34,484 bases of DNA, taken from assembly GCF_002150735.1 (NCBI RefSeq), contig NZ_MUKA01000183.1:1-34484 (forward strand), given 5' to 3'. Shown piece by piece: positions 1-8,155 of this stretch. The DNA comes from Streptomyces africanus. GTDB lineage: Bacteria > Actinomycetota > Actinomycetes > Streptomycetales > Streptomycetaceae. Under the pieces are notes generated by a model, which was given only the letters and a program-made list of their open reading frames with translations, searched no databases and was not told the origin of the DNA. Position 1 is the first letter of the stretch; each line of letters begins with the position of its first letter. The translations under genes were made by a program, and so were the position numbers.

Positions 1-539
1 GCGGGTTTGAGGACGATGGTGCAGCCGGCGGCGAGGGCGGGGCCGATCTTGCGGGTGCCCATGGCCAGGGGGAAGTTCCACGGGGTGATCAGCAGGCAGG
101 GGCCGACGGGCTGGCGGGTGACCAGGAGGCGGTTCCTGCCGTCCGGCGCGGTCATCATGCCGCCGTCGATACGGACGGCTTCCTCGGAGAACCAGCGGAA
201 GAACTCGGCGGCGTAGGCGACTTCGGCACGCGCCTCCGCCAGGGGCTTGCCCATCTCCAGCGTCATCAGCAACGCGAGGTCCTCGGTACGCGCGATGATG
301 ATGTCGTAGGCGCGGCGCAAGATCTCGCTGCGCACGCGGGGCGGGGTGGCGGCCCAGCCGGCCTGCGCGGCGACCGCCGCCTCGACGGCACGCCGGCCGT
401 CCGCGGGGGAGGCATCGGCGACCCGGCACAGTTCTTCACCGGTGGCCGGGTTGTCGACCGACAGCGTCCGGCCGGACTCCGCGTCCTGCCAACCGCCGCC
501 GATGAACAGCTGCTTGGGAACATCCTGGACGACAGTCAT
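1..539 (-). CDS. NAD(P)-dependent succinate-semialdehyde-type aldehyde dehydrogenase, 3' part missing (runs off left edge)
   Basis: Only the first 179 residues are present; the family is about 480 residues, so the catalytic Cys/Glu region lies outside the window. The visible part has the typical start (LFIGGGWQDAESGRTLSV, then NPATGEE), the LEMGKPLAEARAEV helix, the EFFRW segment and the cofactor-site motif TPWNFPLAMGTRKIGPALAAG followed by CTIVLKP. These place it in the GabD/SSADH branch. The ATG at 537-539 has AAGGAG seven to eight bases upstream. It follows the PuuB-like oxidase by 39 bp on the same strand. In polyamine or GABA degradation such an enzyme oxidises the aldehyde released by the oxidase; that role here is inferred from the neighbours. 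The exact aldehyde is unknown. Confidence 0.9.
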   Translation of the reverse strand, partial: MTVVQDVPKQLFIGGGWQDAESGRTLSVDNPATGEELCRVADASPADGRRAVEAAVAAQAGWAATPPRVRSEILRRAYDIIIARTEDLALLMTLEMGKPLAEARAEVAYAAEFFRWFSEEAVRIDGGMMTAPDGRNRLLVTRQPVGPCLLITPWNFPLAMGTRKIGPALAAGCTIVLKP

Positions 540-578
540 CGTGGGTCTCCTTGTATCGGTAGAGGCGCTGCCGACCGG

Positions 579-1859
579 TCAGCGGATGCGGTCCAGCGTC
601 TTGTAGTAGGCGCCCGCGAAGGGCAGGAACCAGGCGGTGCCGTTGTAGAGGGGGATGCGGGGCGGGGCCAGGTCACGGACCGGGCTGACCTCGGGGTGGC
701 CGTCCATCACGTCGGCCATGACCTGCCCCATGTGCGTGGCCATCTGCACGCCGTGGCCCGCGTAGCCCATGGAGTAGTACACGCCGTCGTCGGTCTGCCC
801 GGCGTGCACGATGCGGTCCATCGCGAAGCCGACCGAGCCGCCCCACACGTACTCGATCTTCGTCCGCGAGAGTTGGGGGAAGACCTCGCACATCTCACGG
901 AACAGGACGGCTCCGCTCTTCTTGTCCGAGGTGGGATCGGACGGTGCGAAGCGGGCACGGCCGCCGAACAGCAGCCGGTTGTCCGGGGTGAGCCGGAAGT
1001 AGTGGCAGAGGTTGTTGGAGTCGACGATGAGGCGGGCCTTCGGGATGATGTCCCGGGCGAGCGCCTCGCCGAGCGGCTCGGTCACGATGATGAAGCTGCC
1101 CAGGCAGACCTGCTGGCGGCGCAGCCACGGGAAGTTCTCGTCGGTGTAGGCGTCGGTGGCCATCATGACCTGCCCGGCACGGATCACACCGCGCTCGGTG
1201 CTGACCTCGAACCGGCCGGCGGCGGTACGCCGCACGCCGATGGCCGCGTTGCGCTCGTGGATCTCGACACCGGTGCGCTCGCAGGCCTCGGCCATGCCGC
1301 GCACGAAGCGGCCGACGTGCAGTGCGGCGCTGAACGGGTCGAGCAGGCCACCGTGGTAGGCGTCGGACCCGATCTCGGAACGCAGCTCGGACGTGCCGAT
1401 CAGCGAGGTCTCGTGCCCGAAGTACCGGGCCAGGTCGCGCTGTTGGGCCTTCTTGCTCTCGAAGTGCGCGGGGCGGGACGCGACGCCCAGGCGTCCGACG
1501 CGACGGAACTGACAGTCGATGGACTCCTCGTTCACGAGCCGCTCGACGGTGTCCACGGCCTCGCCGTAGGAGTTGTAGATCTCGCGGGCCCGCTCCAGTC
1601 CGTACCGGCGGATCGCCTGGCGAACGCCGATGGTGAAGCCCAGGTTCGCCATGCCGCCGTTGCGGGCGGAGGCGCCGGAGCCGATCTGGCCCTTCTCGAC
1701 GAGGGTGACACGGGCGCCCTTGCGGGCGCTGTGCAGTGCGGTGGACAGACCGGTCAGGCCGGCGCCGACGACCACCAGGTCGGTGTCCTCGGTGAGTGGC
1801 TTGCCGGAGCGGTCGGGGAACGCCCCGGCGGTATCGATCCAGAACGGGATCGTCTTCAT
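579..1859 (-). CDS. FAD-dependent amine oxidoreductase, gamma-glutamylputrescine oxidase (PuuB)-like
   Basis: 426 residues, normal for the DAO/PuuB family. The N-terminal Rossmann dinucleotide-binding motif is VVVGAGLTGLSTA (about 29-41), followed by the acidic VTLVEKGQIGSGASARNGG segment that contacts FAD in this family. The C-terminal half has the substrate-domain pattern LLFGGRARF and GYAGHGVQMATHMGQ, where the isoalloxazine ring is held. No signal peptide, so cytosolic. The ATG at 1857-1859 has AGGAG seven bases upstream. It lies between the ABC permease (34-bp gap) and the aldehyde dehydrogenase. The family oxidises a secondary or acylated amine to an aldehyde with H2O2 release, which fits an imported polyamine-like substrate. 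D-amino-acid or glycine oxidation is an alternative from sequence alone. Confidence 0.87.
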   Translation of the reverse strand: MKTIPFWIDTAGAFPDRSGKPLTEDTDLVVVGAGLTGLSTALHSARKGARVTLVEKGQIGSGASARNGGMANLGFTIGVRQAIRRYGLERAREIYNSYGEAVDTVERLVNEESIDCQFRRVGRLGVASRPAHFESKKAQQRDLARYFGHETSLIGTSELRSEIGSDAYHGGLLDPFSAALHVGRFVRGMAEACERTGVEIHERNAAIGVRRTAAGRFEVSTERGVIRAGQVMMATDAYTDENFPWLRRQQVCLGSFIIVTEPLGEALARDIIPKARLIVDSNNLCHYFRLTPDNRLLFGGRARFAPSDPTSDKKSGAVLFREMCEVFPQLSRTKIEYVWGGSVGFAMDRIVHAGQTDDGVYYSMGYAGHGVQMATHMGQVMADVMDGHPEVSPVRDLAPPRIPLYNGTAWFLPFAGAYYKTLDRIR

Positions 1860-1893
1860 CTCGGGTCTCCTGCGGGGAAGTTCTCGGTGGGGT

Positions 1894-2736
1894 TCAGGTG
1901 AGGGGTTCGACGGGGAGCACGCCCTGCTGCTGGTTGCGGTGGCCGCCGAGTTTGCGGACGAGGGCGACCAGGGCGAGGGCCAGGACGGCCAGGGCGATGA
2001 GGACCGCGCTGACGGCGGTGACGGTCGGGTCGACGTCGAACTGCAGGGCGTTGAAGACGAGCACCGGCAGGGTGCGGGTGTCGGGTGTCGACATGAACTG
2101 GGCGATGAAGAACTCGTCGAAACTGGTGATGAAGGAGAACACCGCTGCCGCGATCAGGCCCGGGGTGGCCAGGGGGAAGGTGATGCGCCGGGCGATGGTC
2201 ATCCGGCCGGCGCCCATGCCGGCGGCGGCGTCTTCGAGCCGTTCGTCAATGCCCTTCAGGGTGGAGATCATGATGAGGACGGCGATGGGTGCGGCCAGCA
2301 CGGTGTGGCCGAGGGCGATGGCCAGGGGGCTGCCGAGCATGCCGACGGGTTCGAAGAACAGGAACAGGCCGAGCGCGATGACCACTTGAGGGATGAGCAG
2401 CGGGGCCAGGACCAGGCCGTAGACGGCCGCGTGCAGGGGCAGCCGGCCGCGGGCCAGGGCGGTGGCGGCGGTCACGCCCAGGATGAGGGAGAACACCGTG
2501 GTGAGCGTGGCGACGAGGCTGGACAGGGCGATGGAGGTGGCCCAGTCGCTGCCGGGTGCGGCCATCTGCTCGTACCAGCGGGCGCTGTACTCCTTGGGCG
2601 GGAAGGTGCCGATGCCGTCGGCGCCGAAGGAGGTGACCAGGATGATGACGATGGGCATGGCCAGGAAGAGCAGGATGGCGGTGGCGGTGATGCCGCGGCC
2701 GATGTGTCCGGCTCGGGTGGCGGGCAGTTCCATCAT
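1894..2736 (-). CDS. ABC transporter permease (PotC-like, second permease)
   Basis: 280 residues with six hydrophobic segments and the permease signature loop that docks on the ATPase (DAAAGMGAGRMTIARRITFPLATPG split across about 170-200). It ends in a short basic tail. The start is the first of two ATG codons at 2734-2736, with GGAG six bases upstream. It overlaps the stop of the preceding permease as ATGA, a sign of translational coupling, so the much longer upstream reading frame is not used. With the paired permease, ATPase and binding protein it forms an importer of the spermidine/putrescine (PotABCD) type. The FDEFFIAQF segment is typical of the PotC branch. Substrate inferred only from family and context. 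Confidence 0.9.
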   Translation of the reverse strand: MMELPATRAGHIGRGITATAILLFLAMPIVIILVTSFGADGIGTFPPKEYSARWYEQMAAPGSDWATSIALSSLVATLTTVFSLILGVTAATALARGRLPLHAAVYGLVLAPLLIPQVVIALGLFLFFEPVGMLGSPLAIALGHTVLAAPIAVLIMISTLKGIDERLEDAAAGMGAGRMTIARRITFPLATPGLIAAAVFSFITSFDEFFIAQFMSTPDTRTLPVLVFNALQFDVDPTVTAVSAVLIALAVLALALVALVRKLGGHRNQQQGVLPVEPLT

Positions 2737-3635
2737 GAGCCGCTCCTTCGTGTGTGTGCCTTGGTGCGGCGGAGCTTGGCCAGGCCGAGCACGCCCAGGC
2801 CGGCGAAGGTGAGCAGGAGCAGGATCACGCCGAAGGCGGCGGCGGAGTTCCACTGGTCCTGCTTCATCACCTGCTGGTCGATGAGGGCCGCGACGACGGT
2901 CTGCTTGTCTCCGCCCATCAGGGCGGGGGTGATGTAGTAGCCCAGGCACAGGATGAAGCTGAGCAGCCCCGCGGTGCCGATCCCCGGCGCCACCAGCGGC
3001 AGGTAGATACGGCGGAAGATCGTCGAACGGGAGGCGCCGAAACCTGCCGCCGCGGCCAGGAGCCGACCGTCGACCCCCCGCATCACGCCCTGCAACACGA
3101 GGACGGTGTAGGGCAGCATCACCGACGTGGTGCCGATGACGACACCCGTCTCGTTGTACAGCAGCGAGTACGGCGCGCCGGGGGCGTGGATGGACGTCAG
3201 CAGCGTGTTGATCAGGCCGTGTTCGCCGAGCATGATGATCCACCCGTAGGTGCGCACCAGGGCACTGATGAAGTGCGGTACGACCACGATCAGCATGGCC
3301 AGCGCGGCGAAGACGGGCCGCATCCGGGCGATGGCGTGCGCCAGGACGAAGCCCACCAGCAGGCTGAGCACCGCGGTCTCCGCGGAGATCCTGAGCGTGG
3401 AGATCAGCACGGAGAGGTTCGCGCCGCTGAGGGCGTCGGTGTACCAGTGCAGCGTGAAGCCGCCGCTGTCGCCCTTGAGGCTGAGGGAGAGGACGCCGAC
3501 GATCGGATAGACGAACAGGACGAGGAGGAACAGCGTCACGGGGACGGCGTTGACCAGCGCGATACGGGAGCGGTGCCCGCGTTTCGCGGACGTTTTCACA
3601 CGCACCTTGCCGGGTGCGAGAGCGGTGCCGGCCAC
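2733..3635 (-). CDS. ABC transporter permease (PotB-like, first permease)
   Basis: 300 residues. A basic cytoplasmic N-terminus (KTSAKRGHRSR) precedes the first membrane helix (about 26-48). Five further helices follow, with the cytoplasmic EAA-type loop AAAAGFGASRSTIFRRIYLPL at about 195-215. The start lies three bases after the ATPase stop and the stop overlaps the next permease start, so ATPase, PotB-like and PotC-like genes are one tightly packed operon. It should form a heterodimeric membrane channel with the downstream permease. Family membership is clear; the transported compound is not shown by the sequence. Confidence 0.9.
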   Translation of the reverse strand: MAGTALAPGKVRVKTSAKRGHRSRIALVNAVPVTLFLLVLFVYPIVGVLSLSLKGDSGGFTLHWYTDALSGANLSVLISTLRISAETAVLSLLVGFVLAHAIARMRPVFAALAMLIVVVPHFISALVRTYGWIIMLGEHGLINTLLTSIHAPGAPYSLLYNETGVVIGTTSVMLPYTVLVLQGVMRGVDGRLLAAAAGFGASRSTIFRRIYLPLVAPGIGTAGLLSFILCLGYYITPALMGGDKQTVVAALIDQQVMKQDQWNSAAAFGVILLLLTFAGLGVLGLAKLRRTKAHTRRSGS

Positions 3636-3638
3636 GGC

Positions 3639-4775
3639 TCAGCCCCCGTCCATCTCGTCGAAGACACTGACGTCCTCACGGGCGGCGGTCACACAGACCC
3701 GCTCGCCGGGGCGCGGCGGAGTGTGGGCGGTCTCGATCCGCAGCGGGGGCGTACCGGGGGCCGCACCGTCCAGACGGACGGTGATCCGGGTCAGCGAACC
3801 CACGTACACCGCTGTTTCGACCGTGCCGGAACAGCAGCCCTCCTCGACACCGACCAGCCGCAGCTTGCCCGGCCGCACCGCGGCCCGCACCCGCTGCCCG
3901 GGAACGCACGAGTGGGCGCGGGCCGTGAGCACACCGCCGGTGTCGAGGCGCACGCGGGTGCAGCCGTCCGCGGTCGGCTCCTCGACCTTTCCGTTGAGGA
4001 AGTTGGCGGCGCCGAGGAAGTCGGCGACGAAGGGGGTGCGGGGGCGTTCGAAGAGGCCGCGGGGGGTGTCGAACTGCTCGATACGGCCGTCCCTCATGAT
4101 GGCGATGCGGTCCGACAGAACCAGCGCCTCCTCCTGATCGTGCGTCACGTAGACGACGGTCAGGCCGAGTTCGCGCTGGATGGACTTGATCTCGGTCTGC
4201 ATCTGGTCGCGCAGCTTCTTGTCCAGCGCGCCCAGCGGTTCGTCCATCAGCACGATCGGCGGACGGTAGACCAGCACCCGGCACAGCGCGACACGCTGCT
4301 GCTGACCGCCGGACAGCTCACGCGGCTTGCGGCCGGCGAACCTCGCCAGCCCGGCCGCCTCCAGCGTCTGACCCACCCGGCGGCGGATCTCCGCCTTCGG
4401 CACTCCCCGCAGTTGCAGGGGGAAGGCGACGTTCTCCGTCACGGTCATGTGCGGGAAGAGCAGGTACTGCTGGAAGACGAAACCGAAGTCGCGTTTGCCG
4501 GGGTTGAGTTTGGTGATGTCCCGGCCGTCGACGCTGACGGTGCCGGAGTCGGGCTCGGTGAACCCGGCCAGCATCATCAGCGTGGTGGTCTTGCCCGACC
4601 CCGACGAGCCGAGGAAGGTGACGAACTCACCCGCCGCGATCTCCATGTCCACGCCGTCGACCACGGTCGTCCCGCTGTAGGACTTCCGCAGCCCCGTCAC
4701 CGACAGGGACTTGCCGGTCAGCGAGGTGGACTCCGGGGCCAGGGCCGCGGCGAGAAGCTTGGTGCGCTCAGGCAT
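3639..4775 (-). CDS. ABC transporter ATP-binding protein (PotA-like)
   Basis: 378 residues. Walker A is GSSGSGKTT (56-64), the Q-loop FVFQQYLLFPHMTV (99-112), the ABC signature LSGGQQQRV (154-162), Walker B IVLMDEPLGALD (174-185), and the H-loop His follows in VTHDQEEAL. After about residue 240 there is a C-terminal TOBE-type domain as in PotA/FbpC ATPases, where regulatory or substrate-linked control sits. The ATG at 4773-4775 overlaps the 3' end of the binding-protein gene by eight bases, and the next permease begins three bases after the stop. It should supply ATP hydrolysis for the importer as a homodimer on the inner membrane face. Confidence 0.93.
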   Translation of the reverse strand: MPERTKLLAAALAPESTSLTGKSLSVTGLRKSYSGTTVVDGVDMEIAAGEFVTFLGSSGSGKTTTLMMLAGFTEPDSGTVSVDGRDITKLNPGKRDFGFVFQQYLLFPHMTVTENVAFPLQLRGVPKAEIRRRVGQTLEAAGLARFAGRKPRELSGGQQQRVALCRVLVYRPPIVLMDEPLGALDKKLRDQMQTEIKSIQRELGLTVVYVTHDQEEALVLSDRIAIMRDGRIEQFDTPRGLFERPRTPFVADFLGAANFLNGKVEEPTADGCTRVRLDTGGVLTARAHSCVPGQRVRAAVRPGKLRLVGVEEGCCSGTVETAVYVGSLTRITVRLDGAAPGTPPLRIETAHTPPRPGERVCVTAAREDVSVFDEMDGG

Positions 4776-5865
4776 CGGCCCACTCCTGCCAGCGCTTGGT
4801 GACCGCCTCCAGGTTCTTGTCCCACCAGGCCACGTCGGTGTCGAACCCGGTCTTCAGGTTCTGGGGCGAGGTCGGCAGCGTGGCCAGGACATCGTCCGAG
4901 AGCAGCTTGGTGGCGGCAGGGACGACCGGGCCCTGCGGGAAGAGCTTGGCGAACGCGGCCTGCACCTCGGGACGCAGGGAGAAGTCGATCAGCTTGTAGG
5001 CCGCGTCCGTGTTGTCCGCGCCCTTCGGGATGCCCCAGCCGTTGCTGAGTCGCCGGGCGCCGTTCCACTGGTAGGCGACCGGCTGCCCCTGCTTGATGAG
5101 CTCGTCCGCGCGGCCGCTCCACAGGCTGGTCGCGACGACTTCCTTGCGGCCCAGCAGCACCGCCGGAAGGGCGCCGGTGTTCCAGAACTTCTTCACGTCT
5201 CCGCGGATCCGCGACATCGAGGCGAACGCCCGGTCCAGGTCGAGCGGGTACAGCTTGTCCAGCGGCACCCCGTCGGCCAGCAGCGCGAACTCCAGCTCCG
5301 GGTAGTCCGCGTCAGCGCTCTGCAACGAGCGCGGACCGGCGAAGGAGTGGGTGTTCCAGAAGTCGGCCCAGCTCTTCGGCGCGCGCTTCAGACTGTCCGT
5401 GCGGTAGGCCATCAGACTCGCCCAGACGTTCTTGCCGACCGCGTGTTCCGGCAGCTGGTTCTCCGCGATCCCGGCGCCCTTGACGTTCTTCAGCCGGTCG
5501 TGGTCCACCGGGTCCAGACAGTCCAGGCGGGCCATCTTCTGGAAGATCAGCAGGGTGTTGTCCATCAGGTCGACCTGCGGACGGCCCTGCTTGACCTGGG
5601 CGATGATCTGCGCGGACTGGTAGTTGACCGTGGTGACCGTGATGCCGGTCTCCTTGGCGAACGGCTCGTAGATCGCCTTGGTGAGAGCGTCGTTGTAGGC
5701 GCCACCACTGTTGCTGACGACGAGTCGCTTCTTGCCTCCGCCGCTGGACGAGCCACGGCTTTCGCCGGAGCCCATGAGAGTGCCGCATCCGGTCAGTGCC
5801 GAGGCAGCGGCCAGCGCGCCTGCGGTGCGGAGTACGGTTCTGCGTCCTATCCGGTTGCCTTCCAT
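4768..5865 (-). CDS. Tat-type lipoprotein, spermidine/putrescine-like ABC solute-binding protein
   Basis: 365 residues. The N-terminus holds a twin-arginine motif (GRRTVLR, residues 7-13), a short hydrophobic stretch and a lipobox ALTGC, giving a Tat-exported protein lipidated at Cys about 26. A Gly/Ser-rich linker (SRGSSSGGG) follows. The mature part has PotD-type features: LVVSNSGGAYNDALTKA, FAKETGITVTTVNY, LMDNTLLIFQKM and WNGARRLSNGWGIPKGADN. It captures substrate outside the membrane for the adjacent importer. The start ATG (5863-5865) has CAGGAG upstream. A hairpin lies in the 83-bp gap to the dehalogenase gene. Tat plus lipobox is common in actinobacteria; the ligand cannot be read off the sequence. 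Confidence 0.9.
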   Translation of the reverse strand: MEGNRIGRRTVLRTAGALAAASALTGCGTLMGSGESRGSSSGGGKKRLVVSNSGGAYNDALTKAIYEPFAKETGITVTTVNYQSAQIIAQVKQGRPQVDLMDNTLLIFQKMARLDCLDPVDHDRLKNVKGAGIAENQLPEHAVGKNVWASLMAYRTDSLKRAPKSWADFWNTHSFAGPRSLQSADADYPELEFALLADGVPLDKLYPLDLDRAFASMSRIRGDVKKFWNTGALPAVLLGRKEVVATSLWSGRADELIKQGQPVAYQWNGARRLSNGWGIPKGADNTDAAYKLIDFSLRPEVQAAFAKLFPQGPVVPAATKLLSDDVLATLPTSPQNLKTGFDTDVAWWDKNLEAVTKRWQEWADA

Positions 5866-5917
5866 GGCAAAGCTCCTGGAGATCGCTGGGGGTACGGGGA
5901 ATCCGTGATTGCGGGGA

Positions 5918-5934
5918 CGTGCGAGTCCCGCACG
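5918..5934 (-). promoter_or_regulatory. Small hairpin between dehalogenase and binding-protein genes
   Basis: CGTGCG / CGCACG arms are perfect over 6 bp with a 5-base loop, in the 83-bp gap inside the amine operon. It lacks a U-run. It could set the expression ratio between the upstream enzyme genes and the transporter, or be part of a local promoter. The function is a guess. Confidence 0.3.
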
Positions 5935-5948
5935 GAGGGGTGGGGAGT

Positions 5949-6623
5949 TCAGATGCCGAGCAGCGTGTTGAGCTCGTCCAGGGACTTCACCGGCACGTAG
6001 TCGTAGCCGTGGGTCACGGGGTCGTAGCCGCGGTCCAGCAGGATGAGGTTGCGGAAGCCCATGTCGTGCATCGGCATCAGGTCGTAGCGGGTGTGGGAGG
6101 AGACGTGCACGAAGTCCTCGGGGGACGCGTCGAGCTGGTCGAGCATGTACTCGAACGCGGCGTAGCGGGGCTTGTAGTAGCCGGCCTGCTCCGCGGTGAA
6201 GACCGCGTGGAAGTCAGCGCCGAGCCGGGGCACGCTCTCCTCCAGGAAGGAGTCGTCGGCGTTGGACAGGATCACGAGCTTGTAGTTCTGGCCCATCTTC
6301 TTCAGGGGTTCCGGCACGTCGGCGTGCGGGCCCCAGCTGCGGACGCCGTCGGCGAACCGCTTGCCCGCGTCCGGGGCCGCCTTCAGGCCCCACTTGCGGC
6401 AGACCCGCTCGAAGGAGTCCTGCAGCACCTGCTCGTAGGCGTAGTACTCGCCGCGGACCTGGTCGTAGCGATAGCCGCGGAACTCCCGGACGAACTGGTC
6501 CCAGTGCTCGGCGGGGACCTGGTCGCCGACGAGCTCCCGCGTGATGGGCGTGATCGGGTAGTCGATCAACGTGCCGTAGCAGTCAAACGAGACGTACTTC
6601 GGCCGGAACGAGGGTTCGCTCAT
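5949..6623 (-). CDS. Haloacid dehalogenase type II family hydrolase
   Basis: 224 residues, the usual size. HAD motif I is SFDCYGTLID, with nucleophile Asp at about 14; motif II is VILSNADDSFL; the motif III Lys sits in AGYYKPRYAAFEYML; and HVSSHTRYDLMPMHDMG is the C-terminal motif of the L-2-haloacid dehalogenase branch. It is predicted cytosolic. It lies in the amine operon between the sarcosine-oxidase-like gene and the binding-protein gene. Members of this family in such operons probably act on a non-halogenated catabolic intermediate; that is inference. The ATG start has only a weak purine stretch (GAGAGAG) upstream. Confidence 0.87.
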   Translation of the reverse strand: MSEPSFRPKYVSFDCYGTLIDYPITPITRELVGDQVPAEHWDQFVREFRGYRYDQVRGEYYAYEQVLQDSFERVCRKWGLKAAPDAGKRFADGVRSWGPHADVPEPLKKMGQNYKLVILSNADDSFLEESVPRLGADFHAVFTAEQAGYYKPRYAAFEYMLDQLDASPEDFVHVSSHTRYDLMPMHDMGFRNLILLDRGYDPVTHGYDYVPVKSLDELNTLLGI

Positions 6624-6743
6624 GGAAGTGCTCTCTCATGCTCGGGGAACTGAAGATGCTCCAGTCCTGGTTTTTCAGGTTTTTTCGGGCACGCCTGGGA
6701 CAGGCTTGCCGGAGCTTGGGGGGGCCGGGGAGGTTGCCCGGCT

Positions 6744-7880
6744 TCAGGCGGCGCCGACTCCGGCAGGTGCGAGGAAGCCGATGGGGTGTTCAGTGCTGCC
6801 GTCGAGTGCCAGGTCGGCGGCGATCTCGCCCATGGCGGGCGAGAGCTTGAAGCCGCTGCCGGAGAAGCCGGCCATGACGACGATGTCGTCCTCGCCGGGG
6901 AGATGCCCGACGAGCGGGTTTCCGGACGCCGTGTAGCCCTCCATGTAGACCGACAGCCTGATGGGGTCGGGGTTCAGATCGGGCATCAGCTCGCCGATGA
7001 GCTCGTGGAAGGTGGCGAGTTCCTCCGGGCGGACCGTGCGGTCGAGTCGTTCGGGGTCGGGTACCGGCAGATAGCGGGCGAAGGAGAGACCGAGCTTGAC
7101 GGAGATGCCGTCGGGTGACGGGAGTCCGTAGCAGTCGTGGGGGGTGCTGCGCACGAAGGCGGGGGCGCCGCCCGCGAACCAGTCGTGGCGTGTGGGCAGG
7201 TGCCAGGAGCTGATCAGCCGGCGGACGTCGACGCTGCGCGGCAGGTCCGGGAGCAGGGTGTTGATCCAGGGGCCCACGGTCACCACCGCGGTGTCGACGT
7301 GGTCCGTGCCGTGGTCGGTGACGATGTGCACGCCGCCGCCCGCCGCGGGGGCGATCTCCCGCACCGGGGTGTAGCGGTGCAGCCGGGCGCCCAGTTGTTC
7401 GGCGCGGGCGGCGGCGGCCTGGACCGATGCCTCGGGCCTGATGATGGCGCCCTCACGGTCGAGGACGGCGGTGTGCCCGTCCGGGAGGCGGTGCTGCGGG
7501 TAGCGGCGGGCGAGTTCCTCCCGGTCCAGTACCTCATGGTCCAGCTCGTGGGTGGTGCTGGCGGAGCGGAGGAGGCGCATGGGCGGCGAGTCGGTTTCGC
7601 CCATCACCAGGCATCCGCTGCGGCGGCGCAGCGAGAACCCGGTTTCGCGCTGGAGCCGGTCCCACATCCGGTCGGCGAGCCGCAGCAGCGGAATGTAGCC
7701 GGGTTCACCGAGGTGCACGGCGCGGAAGATACGGCTCTCGCCCCCGGCCGCACCGCGGTCGTGACCCGGCGCGTACCGGTCGTAGCCGATGACCTCGGCT
7801 CCGCGGGCGGCGAGGCGCCACATGGCCTGGCTGCCCATGGTGCCGGCACCGATCACGGCGACGCGCTTCGGGATGCGCAT
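6744..7880 (-). CDS. FAD-dependent oxidoreductase of the sarcosine / N-methyl-tryptophan oxidase (SolA) family
   Basis: 378 residues from the ATG at 7878-7880, which has AAAGGAG eight bases upstream; the longer frame to 8012 lacks this and runs into the divergent control region. The N-terminus is VAVIGAGTMGSQAMWRLAARGAEVIGYDRY, split here as the GxGxxG site plus its acidic end, followed by GESRIFR. The C-terminus has NPLVGHLPGEDDIVVMAGFSGSGFKLSPAMGE. The family demethylates or deaminates secondary amines using oxygen. The segment that normally carries the Cys bound covalently to flavin reads LSVYMEGYTASGN, with Ser at the Cys position, so FAD is probably non-covalent. It heads the leftward amine operon, divergent from the PucR regulator. 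Confidence 0.87.
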   Translation of the reverse strand: MRIPKRVAVIGAGTMGSQAMWRLAARGAEVIGYDRYAPGHDRGAAGGESRIFRAVHLGEPGYIPLLRLADRMWDRLQRETGFSLRRRSGCLVMGETDSPPMRLLRSASTTHELDHEVLDREELARRYPQHRLPDGHTAVLDREGAIIRPEASVQAAAARAEQLGARLHRYTPVREIAPAAGGGVHIVTDHGTDHVDTAVVTVGPWINTLLPDLPRSVDVRRLISSWHLPTRHDWFAGGAPAFVRSTPHDCYGLPSPDGISVKLGLSFARYLPVPDPERLDRTVRPEELATFHELIGELMPDLNPDPIRLSVYMEGYTASGNPLVGHLPGEDDIVVMAGFSGSGFKLSPAMGEIAADLALDGSTEHPIGFLAPAGVGAA

Positions 7881-7990
7881 GAGGTCGCTCCTTTCGCCGA
7901 GGGCCTTGGGGGCAGTCGTGTCCCAGCGCGGTGCGAACACTGAGCGGCTGCTTCCGGTCCGTGCTCCGCTGGGGATGGCGTAACTTTCGA

Positions 7991-8008
7991 CCCGGGCGAA
8001 TGCCCAGG
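7991..8008. promoter_or_regulatory. Candidate operator/promoter between the amine operon and pucR-type gene
   Basis: The 275-bp divergent gap holds an imperfect palindrome CCCGGGC-GAAT-GCCCAGG (one mismatch). It lies just downstream, on the minus strand, of TTGACC (8007-8012), a good -35 hexamer for the leftward operon. This position would let the divergent PucR protein control the operon. Assignment is by position only. Confidence 0.35.
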
Positions 8009-8155
8009 TCAACCCACACTGTGTTCCGCCTTGGGGCCTTCTCGAGACGGTCTGTCACGGCGACGGGCAAGCTTCGGAAAGTGCCCTCTCTCCTCTTGCC
8101 AGGGCGAGTGGCCGGTGCGAAGGTGACCCCCGATCCCCCGGACGAAAGCCCGCCT

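Noticed and set aside
696..1901. 401-codon open frame on the plus strand opposite the FAD oxidoreductase
   Set aside because: Shadow of a real gene in GC-rich DNA: low-complexity Val/Gly/Ala/His-rich translation, no ribosome site, no motif. The same holds for 2754-4802 plus, 8258-9724 minus, 10973-12640 minus and 23414-25141 minus.
2737..3243. N-terminal extension of the second permease to a 449-residue protein
   Set aside because: The extension is out-of-frame translation of the first permease gene. The ATG at 2736 has a ribosome site and an ATGA overlap.
6669..6690. Two GGTTTTTC runs giving a T-rich tract in the 120-bp gap of the amine operon
   Set aside because: No stable stem next to it in a direction that would make a clean terminator, and no promoter pair. 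Noted only as an odd AT-rich patch.
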